Positions 46,299 to 57,308 of a DNA stretch of 64,000 nt are shown in pieces. The notes under the pieces are model-generated. The model did no database searches and had not been told where the DNA came from. It saw only the letters and a program-made list of their open reading frames with translations. The position numbers were made by a program, and so were the translations under genes. Numbering within the stretch: the first letter of the stretch is position 1; each line of letters begins with the position of its first letter. The DNA is from Primulina eburnea (taxonomy: Eukaryota; Streptophyta; Magnoliopsida; Lamiales; Gesneriaceae): NCBI RefSeq assembly GCF_022965805.1, contig NW_027331378.1:241970-305969 (forward strand), written 5' to 3'.

Positions 46299-48234
46299 AA
46301 TGTATTTTGATGAAAATCATGCATGAAAATTCATTGGTTATATGCAAACTTGGGTTAAAAACAATTCGAAACCGTTTCCAAAAATTTAAGCATGGAACTG
46401 ATGTTCTTCCAAAAATTATGGTGTGTATTTTGGTTGGAATCCCTGGGACGGGCTGGGGCTGCTGGTTAGGTTCATGGCTGAGTCCTAGGGTTAAAGTAAG
46501 GGGCTTGTTTGGTCGGGTTCTAGGCTGGCCGTGCACGAGGTGTATAGGAGTGAATAAGTTGTTCTATGCATGTATGTTGTGCTGTCGGTGGTTCAGGTGT
46601 TGGGTTCAGTGCATGGGTTGGCAAGGGGCACTTGGCTATGATTTATGTAGTCTCTAAGGGTCCTAGGATGATCCTAGTTAGGGTGGTTTAGGGTTTGTTT
46701 GGCTAGGGAAAGTGCTGGAAACAGAAACGAGAAAGCTGTACAGAAATGGGCCTCATGGAAGGGCTATAGGTGTTCGGCCTTAGGGTGTCAAACAGGGGCT
46801 GGACCACAGCTCTTGGCTATGGTTTGGGACATGTCTTAGGGTCATAGAATGAGTCTTGTTGTGGTGGTTCATGGGCTGGATGATCGGGTAGAGCACTGGA
46901 ACCAGAAACTCAAAAGCTGCACAGAATTGGCCCTCACATGAGGGGCTGTCACGGTTCTGATGTTTTGGGGCTTAGGCGCTGGTTTTGAGTTAAAGGGGCT
47001 TAAACATGGTCTTACAATATATCTAAAGGTCGAGTATAGGGCTTTGTTCGGGTTCGGTTTGAGTCGTTTTTAAGCGTATATGGGTCGTAGCGCGTTTCCT
47101 TGCGACACTTTTGTTTTCTATGGATGATAGGTTGTTATAAGTTGGTTTGATTATGGTTTGGGGCTGGTTAGGGTCTTGGACAATAGTTAGGTTGTCGTCT
47201 AAGCATGGTTTGAGTCTCGAGTCGTTCGGTAGGTCCTAGGCTATGTTAAATAATTTTGGAGTCGCATGTGTACGTTTGGGATTTTGTGCTAAGCGTAGTT
47301 ATTTAAATTTTAAGGTTATGGTATCAAATCCGAGGTTTTCCAACGAAGTCCACGAACTTCGAAAATATGTATCACGTGCAAAATAATTAATTTTTTGAGA
47401 TATATGATTTGTCTTGTGGCCAAATTTTGTTACAAGTTTGGAAGCCGGAGAACGTGTCCGGGGACCTCTCCAACCTCTTCGGATGATTATGATATGTTAG
47501 GTAGCGGACATCTAGTACAAGGGCTGTGATGATCCTCGTCGGCCCAGTACTGTGGTTTAGTTTGATCAAACGATCTATGTGTATGAGCCACTTGCATTGA
47601 ACAGAACTCTACGCAAAATTATTTACGTTTATGATTATTCATAACAAGTATGAAAATATGGTTTTATGATTTTCATGAAATTTTTTATGAAGGAAAGTCA
47701 CGTTATACATATTTTTGCCCATAATATTTTGTGTACTAGCTAAGTTTAAATTTACATGGATTTTTATTACGTATTATTAGTTATTCACGGTTTATTCATT
47801 CTAAGTCATTGACTCACTAGACTTGATCGATGCAGATGATGTAGTTGAGGAGAGAAGAGGTGGTGATCAGTGAGCAGGCTCGGGCCAGTGGCTGTGCAAA
47901 CCCGAGGACCTTGTAGTTTAAGTTATATTATTACACATGTTTTTAAATTATTTACTCTAGCTTTTGACTTACTAGGATTGGTGATAAGCAAATTAATTTT
48001 ATCATTTAGTTAGACTACTTTTTAAATGGGTATATTTTTTTAGATTTTAGGATTAGTTGGATGTTGGTGATTTATTTTAAATGATGAAGTTTTAATATTA
48101 ATCTTATATTAGTATGAGTGGTGACCGTTAATTTATTTTAGGAGCTATACTTTTAATTAATTACTTAATGCGAAAAATTATAAATTTTTCCGTAAAGATT
48201 AAAGTAGTAGTATTTTAAGATACGGTTCATGACA
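46299..48234 (+). repeat. GyB 5' LTR (left border uncertain)
   Basis: It ends GGTTCATGACA at 48234 before the primer-binding site. The phrase GCCCAGTACTGTGGTTT near 47542 and the GACTCACTAG stretch near 47812 also occur, in reverse, in GyA LTRs (near 31105 and 30790), so the LTR belongs to the same lineage. I see no coding sequence in it. Confidence 0.65.
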
Positions 48235-48236
48235 GT

Positions 48237-48250
48237 TGGTATCAGAGCCC
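48237..48250 (+). other. GyB primer-binding site
   Basis: TGGTATCAGAGCCC lies two bases after the LTR end. Confidence 0.9.
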
Positions 48251-48447
48251 AAGGTTTCTCGATATAGGGTTTTGCCACTACTGGTTGCGAGAAGCTCATG
48301 AAGTAACGCCTACGATTTTAAATGCATTAAGTATTAAGTACGAGTTTCTTTAAACTGCATGTTTAAGTTTTTAAATCACTTTAGCATGTTATATGAGTAA
48401 TTCAGTTATGGATGTTGTTTACGTGTTGGGTTAAATTCTGGTACAGT

Positions 48448-49433
48448 ATGCCTCCTACATGTGTTATTGATCATGAGAGCCGTGAGGCTCGTGATGATCA
48501 GAGAGCTTCCCCTCCACGTCCAACACCAGACCTTCAGGCTCAGATGCTCGAGGAAATGACTCATTTCTTTGCGCAGTTTGCGAGGAACAATGCTGAGGTG
48601 GATAGGAAGACAAGGCCTGAGGCAGTGTATGAGCGATTCCCGAAGATGGACCCTAAGGACATTGGGGGTACGACTGATCCCATGGTGGCAGAGGGATGGA
48701 TTAAGTCCATAGTGGGGATCTTTACCTTTATGGAACTACAGAATACTGATAGGGTTATTTGCTGAAGGACGATGCTCCATTATGGTGGGAAGGAGCATCA
48801 GTGTCGGTGAATCTGCAAACTCCGACTTGGGAAGGCTTCAAGGAGGTTTTCTACTCCAAGTACTTTACAGAAGAGGTACACTCCCGACTGACTAGGGAGT
48901 TTATGACTTTGAGACAAGGAGACAACAGGGTGGCGGAGTTCGTGAGGAAGTTTGAGCAAGGGTGTCATTTCGTGCCCCTGATAGCTAATGAAGCAAGGGA
49001 GATAATGAGGCATTTCTTGGATGGATTACAGCTGATCTTGCGCCGTGATGTTCGTGTAGCTGGTCCTCCTACCTATGCCGTTGTAGTGACCAGAGCTTTG
49101 GCAACTGAACACGATCATAAGGACATTGAGATTTACAGGCAGGGGAAGAGGCCCCCTCAGGCTCCGCAGCAACGGTTTCAGCAGCCAACTAAGAGGCCGT
49201 TTCAATGGCCTAAAAGGGAAAAGGACAGCAACCACAGAAGAAGGCTGCTCAGAAACTTACTGAATATTCGGTGTGCCCAAAGTTCAGTCGCAAGCATGAG
49301 AAAGAGTGTCTAGGGGGTTCTGGCAAGTGATTCAAGTGTGGATCCACTGACCACATGCTCAAGAACTCTCCACAGTGGAAGTAGCCGACTCAGGGCCGTG
49401 TCGTTGCGATGCATGCCGAGGAGGTAGATCCAG
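48448..49433 (+). pseudogene. gag: GyB gag, broken
   Basis: It starts MPPTCVIDHESREARDDQRA. The first frame ends at a stop near 48765 and the next (48759-49313) carries the core: APLWWEGASVSV, FMTLRQGDNRVAEFVRKFEQ, GCHFVPLIAN. A further shift follows near 49310. The zinc knuckle region is damaged: the first cysteine codon is a TGA (before FKCGSTDHMLKN) and the last cysteine is Ser. The sequence is cut at about 49433 by the next insertion. Confidence 0.85.
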
Positions 49434-49542
49434 TGATATGAATCCACCTAACTCCACCTCAAAAGCTAGCTCATCAGAGGAAGATTGTGAGTTCATATAT
49501 ATTTTGCCCAAAACAACTCTTGCTAACCGATGTGGGACACAT

Positions 49543-49764
49543 CATTCCCGACCCCTTTAGACTGCACGTCCTCGTGCCAACTCCTTCGTTAATCTGCACT
49601 CCAGGGCACTTCCAGGCATTCCCGACCCCTTTAGACTTTACGTCCTCGTGCCAACTCCTTCATTAACCCGCACTCTAGGGCACTTCTAGGCATTCCCGAC
49701 CCCTTTAGATTGTACGTCCTCGTTCCAACTCCTTCGTTAACCCGCACTCCAGGGCACTTCCAGG
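49543..49764. repeat. Three tandem units of 74 bp
   Basis: CATTCCCGACCCCTTTAGA starts at 49543, 49617 and 49691, and each unit ends with CAGGGCACTTCCAGG or a close variant. The units are nearly identical. No open frame runs through all three. Confidence 0.93.
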
Positions 49765-49810
49765 AACATGCACCCACACGACCAGTCAAGAGTATGGCTC
49801 TGATACCAAA

Positions 49811-50702
49811 TGATGTGAATCCTCGTACGAATAAATAGCAAACACGATCTATTTAGAATCGCGTCCTCAATTCAATAACGAACAAAGAATCGTTGTTGTC
49901 TCGATCTTTTGAATCAAGTGTGTGTGTGTGTGTGTGATTTTCACCTCTAAACTATGAAAAGTTTAGCAACAAATAATCACGAAATAAAAAACCGAATTTA
50001 TGACGAACCTTCAAAGAACTCGTCTTTGACAATCCGCGTAAGAACGATTGACAAACGCCACAAAGTAAAACTTTGATAAGTTTGATTTTTGAAGAACAAA
50101 GCAAGAGCCTTGAAAGTTGAGAGAAAAATCTCAAAGTTTGATATTCAATCAATAATAATCTGAATTGTCTCAAAAAATTCGTCCAATATCTTTTACATAC
50201 TCAAAAGATAACAATATCTAGTTGCCAAAATAATAGGACTCTAATCAAAGAAACAAATAATTTCTCGAAAACGACCTCACGCTCGGGCGGTAGAATATGA
50301 CCGCTAGAGCGCCGAGGTTTCTAGCCTATTCGCGCTCGAGCAGTAGAAAATGCCTGCTCGGGCGCCGAGTATTCTGGAAATCAACTCTTGGGCAGTACAT
50401 TTGGCGCTCGGGCGGTAGTATTTTACCGCTCGGGCGCGGAGCATTCTGGACGTTTTCTTCATTCATCACTTGAATGGTGTTCTTGTGACTCCCAAACTCA
50501 ATCCCATGCATCACGAAGACTTCCGCACTCCGCACCTCGCTTGTAAGTCCTTCTCTTTTGCTCATAAGCCCATGCAATCCTTCCTTGAATCTCTTCAGTC
50601 GCCCCCTCGTGATTGGTCCCTTCGGCAAATCTAAAGGGTCCCATGCTTTCCTTGGGGCTTGACCATCCGCGTTCGCATCATCCAGACTCTGCACTCTTGA
50701 CA
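49811..50702 (-). repeat. LTR-like sequence, minus orientation, with GC motif array
   Basis: On the minus strand it reads TGTCAAGAGTGC at one end and GGATTCACATCA at the other, followed by a primer-binding site. It includes a TG microsatellite at 49919-49935. The GC-rich array 50280-50440 lies about 260-420 bases from its start. The frame 50326-50724 reads through the array and shows no domain. Confidence 0.65.
50280..50440 (-). repeat. Array of CGCTCGGGCGGTAG / CCGCTCGGGCG motifs
   Basis: CGCTCGGGCGGTAG or a close variant is followed 8-14 bases later by its approximate inverse (CCGCTCGGGCGC, CCTGCTCGGGCGCC). There are about seven half-motifs in 160 bases. One unit is followed by GCATTCTGGACGTT, a spacer also present in the GyN1 array (14811-14823). 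Confidence 0.85.
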
Positions 50703-50890
50703 GGTAATATAACTCATTCAACACTGTATTATTTATTGGAATTTATTATGCATGGTTTGAATTTTTGGGTATAATAATAGGGTATTTTCGAAATCTGTTT
50801 GAGAAATTTGGGATAGTGAATTTAGCACGTGCAGGAGATTAAGTTTATCCTTTTTTGAGAATTGTTGGGTTGAGTGTATAATAATATTAT
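50703..50890 (+). other. GyB remnant between gag and protease, possibly intronic
   Basis: An AT-rich non-coding stretch precedes the protease and ends ATCTCAAG just before a segment coding EGVATNALLD. GyA has an intron-like segment at the same place (28225-28841). Only the right part is left in GyB because of the insertion. Confidence 0.4.
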
Positions 50891-52432
50891 CTCAAGGAAG
50901 ATCTATATAGAGGGAGTAGCCACAAATGCTCTATTAGATTCCGATTCTCTCATTCTTTTATATCAGACAGCTTTGTGAGATTTTTGGACGTCAAGCCCAC
51001 CAGGCTCAACGTGAGTTATATTGTGACCATTCCATTTGGAGAGAAACTGTCTACTTCTAAAGAGGTCAGAAACTTGAGTCTCGAGCTACATGGCCACACA
51101 GTCTATGCTGACCTTATAGTATTGCCGATGCCTGAGTTTGACATCATCCTAGGAATGGATTGGTTATCAAAGAATGGAGTAACAATCGACTTCCAACAAA
51201 AATCATTGAGGGTCTGACCATTAGGTAAAGAGGAGTTTGTATTTGAGCCAAGCGGATGCAGCAGCACGCCGCAGATGATATCAGAGATTTTCCTGATGCA
51301 TTCCCTGACGACATCTTGGGTATCCCACCTGAGCGCGAGGTGGAGTTTTCAATTGATCGTATGCCAAGCACCTTGCCAATATCCAAGGCACCATATCGAT
51401 TAGCGCCCACAGAGATAAAGTATCTCAAACAGCAAATACAAGATCTATTGGACAAAGATTCATACGCCCTAGTTGGTCACCTTGGGCACACCAGTAATAT
51501 TCTTGAAGAAGAAGGATGGAAGCATGAAGCTTTGCATCGACTACAGGGAGTTGAACAGAGTTACAATGAAGAATAAGTACCCACTTCCTAGGATCGAGGA
51601 CTTATTAGACAAATTGCAAGGAGCTTATGTGTTTTCTAAGATAGATCTTTGCTCCGGGTATCATCAGCTAAGGGTGAAAGACACAGATGTGCACAAGACT
51701 GTCTTCAGGACTCGTTATGTGCATTACGAGTTCCTAGTGATGCCGTTTGGATTGGCACATGCTCCAGCGATCTTCATGGATCTCATGAATCAAGTATTTC
51801 AGCCTTACTTGCATCATTTTGTCATCATATTCATAGATGACATCCTCATTTATTCAAAGAACCATGAGGAGCATGAACATCATCTACACACTGAATTGCA
51901 AATACTGCAAAATCGTAAGTTGTTTGCAAAATTCATCAAGTGTGAATTTTGGTTAGAGAATGTGGCATTTTTTGGGACATGGTATTTCTATTAGTGGCAT
52001 TGAAGTTGAGCCGTCCAAAGTGGAAATAGTGAAGGAATGGGTTGAGCCAAATAACGCATCTGAGATCCGCAGTTTCTTGAGCTTAGCGGGTTACTATAGA
52101 AAATTCATCCAGGGATTTTCTTCTATTACAGTGCCACTCACCTTGTTGACAAAGAAGAATGCCAAGTTTTTATGGAGTGCCGACTGGCAGAAACGCTTTG
52201 ACACTTTGAAGCAAGCTCTTATAACAGCGCCAGTTTTAGCCATGCCTTCAGGGCAAGGCAACTTTGTGTTGTACATCGATGCTTCTAAACTCGGATTTTG
52301 CGCTGTACTGAAGCATCATGGCCGAGTCATCACATATACCTCAAGACAGTTGAAGATGCACGAAAAGAACTATCCGACTCATGATCTGGAGTTAGCTGCC
52401 GTGGTTTTTGCCTTGAAAATATGGAGACACTA
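50891..52432 (+). pseudogene. pol: GyB protease, reverse transcriptase and RNase H start
   Basis: The protease begins at about 50905 (GVATNALLDS); a frameshift right after the catalytic DS region moves it to 50975-51217 (YADLIVLPMPEFDIILGMDW). RT covers 51256-51994 in two frames: linker [19 protein letters not shown], core [18 protein letters not shown], catalytic FIDD at about 51829-51840. A shift near 51965 leads to the thumb and RNase H frame 51960-52451 ([42 protein letters not shown]). It breaks off at 52432 within RNase H at the GyF border. Confidence 0.88.
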
Positions 52433-52831
52433 TGAAACGACTGCTACTTAAAATGCTACTAAAAATTTTATTATTTTTTTTGTAAGCTTGTTCTCGAAAA
52501 TATATTTAAATGCATGCATGAAATATCAACTGTAAATCACACATTTTAACATAAGAGGGTTCCAATATTGGTAAAACTACTACAGTTAAAAATATGTCAA
52601 GTCATCAAACTCTAGCCAGTCTTTAAAAATATATCAAGTAAGAACCATGCAAAAATACTGACAATCATCAACATAAATAAAATAGTATGAAAATATCCAC
52701 GATCTCGCCTAACTCCTAAACATGATGTGCAGAAAGTATGGTACTCGGGTTAGCGTGCGCACATTCAGCCCCGCGTACTCAGTTTTCAGCACCTCCAATC
52801 TCCTGGAGAATATGCTCACTTGCACCATTTA
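52433..52831 (-). repeat. GyF: partial LTR of a GyA-related element
   Basis: TGAAACGACTGCTACTTAAA at 52433 resembles the GyA LTR end TGAAACGTCTGCC, and the stretch near 52730-52830 (ATGATGTGCAGAAAGTATGG, TTGCACCATTTA) matches GyA LTR organisation around 30690-30790. It is in minus orientation. It ends where the GyD LTR starts at 52832. No gene. Confidence 0.7.
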
Positions 52832-54454
52832 TGTAATAGCCGAGCCCGGTGTACGGTACGGTTTAAGTTTTCGTATGTTATAGATTTATTGATTAAGTTT
52901 AAGTTTAGTTGTGATGTTAAGAGTTGTGATTATGGGCCATAGTATTGTTTGTTATTTTGTCTTGAGGTGTGGTTGATATTGTTAGTTGTTGGTTGTTGCG
53001 TTGTTTCAGTGTTTTGGTTCGATTTTAGTTGCCTTAGATTTTGTCTTGGCCGTGACCAGACCGCACCCGCACTCAGTGTAAGGACCGCACCCGCGGTCGT
53101 AATTGTTGGATTTTGTGGGTTTTACCGTGGATTCACCGCACCCGCGGTGATGTTAGTACCGCACCCGCGGTGTAGACCGTACCCGCGGTAATTGTAGGAC
53201 CGCACCCGCGATCGTCGATTTCAGAATTTTTGGTGGAGTGCCGTGAGCTTACCGCACCCGCGGTACAAGAGTAGCGCACCCGCGGTGATGAACAGTAGAG
53301 GTATGGTCGAGATTTTAAAGTGCTTTTTGGATAAGTTGACTTCACTTTTTCCCTTTCCTTTCTTCTCCATCTCGATTTTCTCTTGGAAGACAAGGGTTTT
53401 CTCTTATTTCTTTCATTTCCCATCTTTGATTCAAGATTCTAGTTGGATTTTCGAGTTGAGATCGAGGTTCTTGGTTGCTCTAAGAAGTTAAGGTAAGCTT
53501 TTGGTTGTTTTATTTCTTGGTTTTGGAGAAGAGATGATTTGGGTTTGTTGTATTTGTTGGTTTAATGGGTTATTTGACTTATGTTCTTGGATATTGAGTT
53601 GATGATGGTGTTATTAATGGACTATTGTTGTAGGTGGTGTATCAAGAGCTTAGATTGAGGTGTTCTTGTGGTTTGTAAGTGGAATTTCATCCCTTGTGCT
53701 CACATGACTATATTTGTATTGTGTTTCAAAGATTTTAATGTGTTATTCCCTTCATTGGCTTCATAATTATGTATTGATTCACTTGTATATCTATTGGAGG
53801 CATTGTATGTCTCAATTGTATTGAAATGGGAATACAAAGAGTATAGTTTCCAAAGTGTTTGATAAATGTCAAAGAGAGAGTTTAAATGTTTTATGGATTG
53901 ATAGATACATAGTCAGAGATTGCATGCAATTAGTTGATCAACGACCAAAGGCTTATATCCCTCAGAGTTATCGATTTATATCGATGGGATACGAGCACCA
54001 CAGACAGAGTTACTATTGACATCAATCCATACCAGAGAAAAGAGAAATACCATCTCATTGTTATTGTTATTGCTATGTTAATTATGATTCATAGATTGAT
54101 GGTATTCAATGTTTTAAAGCCATGTTTTACAGAGTATGCTATGTTCATTGCTATGTAAGAGTTCCACTTGCTGAGTTTTATACTCATTTCAGTTATTTCA
54201 TGTGATGCAGATAAGAGCGACGGACCGGGACGTTGACTGTGGACAGGGGGTCATATGCATGCCATGTTGGAAGGAAGATTTTTGGACATGATCATAAGAA
54301 TGATATTTTGTATTTTGCTTTGTCATTTAAATGATCATATATATATTTTATTGTAAAGATGTTTGAAGAAATGTATTTTGAAACTCCTTCCATATATTTG
54401 AAAGAAAATTTTAAATTCCGCTGTATTTTAATTGTAACGGGTCAAGGTGTCACA
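52832..54454 (+). repeat. GyD 5' LTR
   Basis: It runs from TGTAATAGCCGAGC to AAGGTGTCACA, 1623 bp. It contains the ACCGCACCCGCGGT array (53060-53288) near its start. Frames 52949-53491 read through the array; 53934-54158 has no domain. I see no gene here. Confidence 0.83.
53060..53288 (+). repeat. ACCGCACCCGCGGT motif array in the GyD LTR
   Basis: About eight units occur between 53060 and 53288 with spacers of 7 to 40 bases. Variants change one or two bases (CCGTACCCGCGGTA, GCGCACCCGCGGTG). The array lies 230-460 bases from the LTR start. The spacer TTTTTGGTGGAGTGCCGTGA has a close match in the GyE array. Confidence 0.92.
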
Positions 54455-54459
54455 TTTAG

Positions 54460-54471
54460 TGGTATCAGAGC
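54460..54471 (+). other. GyD primer-binding site
   Basis: TGGTATCAGAGC lies five bases after the LTR end. Confidence 0.9.
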
Positions 54472-54586
54472 ACCGTTCTTCGGACCAAAGCATATGACTT
54501 CGTCTACTTTCAACTGTCCGGGTATGTTTTCTTTGCATCTATCCATTGTTATCTATTGATTTACTTTTGTGAGCACATTTTAGAGT

Positions 54587-55484
54587 ATGCCTCCTAAGAG
54601 GAAAGCCGTAGAGGGTGAGGATAGTTCTTCCTCTAGAGTTGTCGACGAGTTCGGCAAGTTGCTTAAAGAGCAGGTCAAAGTCCATAGCGAGCAGATTCAA
54701 CAGCTGCTTCGATTGCAAGGAACAGGACAGGGTAGAGGCCAAGTGAGAGGCCAAGTAGCTCAGGCAGTTGGCACTGATGCCGTCTTTTCTGCCTTTCAAG
54801 AGAATGGATCCACCAGAATTCGCAGGTAGCACTGATCCGTTAGTGGTTGTCAAGTGGGTCAAAGCACTTGAAGCAATCTTCGACCATCTCCAGTATGAAG
54901 ATAAAGACAGGATCAGCTGTGCAGTTTTCCTGTTATTCAAGGCTGCACGTATCTGGTGGAAGGCGACCAAGGTTGGTGTTGATCTACCGGCTTTGAAGTG
55001 GTCAGAGTTCACCGATCTTTTCTATGACAAGTACTTTCCCGACGCCCTTCGAGCTAGGAAGGTGACTGAGTTCTTGGAGCTTCGACAGGGAGGCATGAAC
55101 GTTGATGAGTACATTCTCAAGTTCGAAGAGGGTTGCCTATTTGCTCCGTATATTGCTTCAAACGACAAGGACAAAGGTGCTCATTTCATTCGAGGCCTTC
55201 GTGCAGAGATCAGGAGAGATATCAACATGTCCAAGGCCGTGACTTTCAAAGAGATCGTGTCTAAGGCGTTGTTGGCCGAACAAGACGAGAAGGATATCGC
55301 CAGAGAGAGGCAGGAGAGGCATCAAGCTATTGCTCAGAGAGGTCAGGGCTCGAATCAAAGAGGCAAAGACCGTTTCAAAGGGAAGGGTAAGATGGAATCG
55401 AGTCCTAGACCACCGTCAGTTCCAGTTGATCCCGAGAAGCCGCTGTGTCCTAAGTGCAGCAGACATCATCGAGGACATTGCTAA
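54587..55484 (+). pseudogene. gag: GyD gag, one frameshift and a lost knuckle
   Basis: It starts MPPKRKAVEGEDSSSSRVVD. A one-base shift near 54800 moves it to the frame 54768-55484 (MDPPEFAGSTDPLVVVKWV, WWKATKVGVDLPALKW, ELRQGGMNVDEYILKFEEG). The basic tail is followed by CPKCSRHHRGHC and a stop. The CCHC knuckle that should come next is missing except for its last part, DIAKDCPRG, which is read in the protease frame; a small deletion explains this. Confidence 0.87.
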
Positions 55485-56035
55485 AGATTGTCCAAGGGGA
55501 GCGAGCAAGGATAAGGTGCAGGGTCGCATATTTACGATGACCAAGGAAGGTATAAACCATAATTCTTCTGTGATCTCTAGCGCTATTTTAATTTCAGGCA
55601 GAGTAGCTATGACTTTGATTGATACAGGTGCTACTCATTCTTTTATGTCTGAATTGTTTTTGAGATCGTTGGGTGTAGTTCCTTCTGTTCTTCCCCTCCA
55701 GTTCAATGTTGTTTTGCCTTCGGGGGACGTGTTGTGCCCGACGTCTGTTGTTTATGCATGTCCTGTTCGTATTGAGGAGCGAGTTGTTTTTGCTGATTTG
55801 ATTGTTATCCCGATGGTCGCCTTTGATGTTATTCTTGGCATGGATTTGCTGTCGACCTATCATGCTGTTATTGATTGCGTTGCTAAGAGGGTGACCTTTG
55901 CAGATGATGGCATCAAGGGAGGAGTTCTCGCCAGTGCAGGTACTTCGCTGGTCCTTCCTTTTATTTCTTGTCTTGAGGCTGAGAAGTTGATGTGTAGAGA
56001 TTGTGATGTATTTCTGGCTTCGATTGTGGATGTGG
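55485..56035 (+). pseudogene. pol: GyD protease, cut by GyE
   Basis: In the frame 55330-56040 the protease domain has the catalytic LIDTGATHSFMSELF at about 55615-55660 and DLIVIPMVAFDVILGMDLLS near 55800. It continues to LASIVDVV and is cut at 56035 by the TGTAAGG of GyE. RT and later domains are not in the window. Confidence 0.87.
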
Positions 56036-56134
56036 TGTAAGGCTCGAGAATTGTCAATTGGCATTGATGTGAGACTTGAAACCATGAGAATGCATGACAT
56101 ATAGAGTGGAATTTTTGAAGCATGGCCGAAGCCA

Positions 56135-56363
56135 CACCGCACCCGCGGTGTTAGAGATACAGCACCCGCGGTGCATTGAGAGGAAATTAGTGAAATTGTG
56201 CGAACAGACACCGCACCCGCGGTGCTAGCAAGACCGCACCCGCGGTGTGAGACCGCACCCGCGGTCATGTAAGGACAGCACCCGCGGTCTAGGTGCTGCA
56301 TTTTTGGGATGAACTCGCCGTGAGCACAGCGCACCCGCGCTGCTAGTATACCGCACCCGCGGT
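56135..56363 (+). repeat. ACCGCACCCGCGGT motif array in the GyE LTR
   Basis: About eight units lie 100-330 bases from the LTR start, the position held by the GCGCATATGCGC array in GyN1 and GyN2. The motif, and part of the spacer (TTTTTGGGATGAACTCGCCG), match GyD instead. Confidence 0.92.
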
Positions 56364-57253
56364 AGTGCGTGTCATTTGAAAAATAAAGACACTTGTTCCT
56401 TGCCATGCAATACAAGGGTATGTGGCTTCATTTCCTTGCCATTTCAGTAGCAAGCACCGAGGGAATTCCAGAGAGAAAGCTTCCAAGTTCTTGTAGTTAA
56501 AAATTAAATCATGCAAGATTTAGCCGTCCGAATTAGATTCCGAGTTGAGATTCTTGTTTCTCTCTACAAGAGCTAGCTAAAGATGTAAGTATTATCCATT
56601 TTCAGCATGTTTCGAAATAATGATGTTGGGGAAATTCAGATTTGAGTTAAAATATGAGTTCGTGATATATTGAGCATGATATATTCGTTGTCGGATCGAT
56701 TTTCGGACACCGTAGGCTATTGTTTCGATTTTCAGCATGTGTTAAGTTACGGTTGTTCAGATTTCAGCCTATGTATTGAGGTGTGATGAGATTATGAGTT
56801 GATTATGATCGAGTATGATATTCTTGAGTTATCGGTATCGAAGAATTATGCCGTTACGCCGTCGAATTGCATTGAAACCGATGTTAGCTTTGTATATTGA
56901 TTTGTTTGAGATGTATATGATTGAAGTGCACATTGTTTATGCCATTTCAGATTTGTATTGGCTATTGTGAACTCGAGACTTCGACTACGACACCGACGAT
57001 TCGACAAGAAAGGTATAATTCATGTGGTCACGGGATTGCACAACTCGATTCAGATTTGATACGAGTTTCCCTAAATCACATACTAGATTGTTATTACATT
57101 GATTATGTAATGCCTTGTTTATTGATTTATATTCGAGTCCTGAGATAGGAGAGATTGGCAGACTTGCCAAAACTAGACGTTTCGGTGTATCGACGCATAG
57201 GAGCAGATTTGCTATATGTGTAGACCCTCGATACAGAGTTGACCGAAGTCTAG

Positions 57254-57308
57254 GAATAAGACGTACCGTTGCCCCGAGTGGTTGGGTAGGTAACAGACCG
57301 TCTTATTC
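57254..57308 (+). other. Conserved 10-bp stem structure in the GyE LTR
   Basis: GAATAAGACG and CGTCTTATTC enclose a 35-base loop, as in GyN2 (36808-36861). GyN1 has lost this segment. Confidence 0.65.

Larger units (their letters stand above)
49434..50702 (-). mobile_element. Composite insertion in GyB: short LTR-type segment plus an LTR
   Basis: The segment begins TGATATGAATCC, and TGATGTGAATCC recurs at 49811, directly after a minus-strand primer-binding site (49796-49808, TGGTATCAGAGCC on the minus strand). The left piece (49434-49810) has no gene and includes a 74-bp tandem triplet. The right piece (49811-50702) looks like an LTR ending CA at 50702. The two pieces are not alike beyond the first 12 bases, and I find no clear TSD, so the exact structure (TRIM-like or two insertions) is open. 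Confidence 0.55.
46299..52432 (+). mobile_element. Gypsy element GyB (GyA-like lineage), right end interrupted
   Basis: GyB has an LTR ending at 48234, a primer-binding site, gag, protease, RT and the start of RNase H, all on the plus strand. Gag and protease are close to those of GyA (FMTLRQGD, GCHFVPLI, MPEFDIILGMDWLS). An insertion occupies 49434-50702. RNase H breaks off at 52432, where the GyF LTR starts, so integrase and the 3' LTR are not visible. The left border is approximate because no second LTR is available. Confidence 0.82.
52832..56035 (+). mobile_element. Gypsy element GyD, right half not visible
   Basis: LTR 52832-54454, primer-binding site, gag and protease, on the plus strand. 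It breaks off directly after the protease, where GyE starts (56036). LTR ends and gag differ from GyE, so it is another family. Left flank 52827-52831 is ATTTA, to be looked for again beyond the window. Confidence 0.87.

Noticed and set aside
49543..49764. Satellite DNA
   Set aside because: Only three units are present and they are embedded in a mobile-element segment.
53060..53288. CpG island of a host promoter
   Set aside because: The GC richness comes from the repeated 14-base motif in an LTR and no host gene follows.
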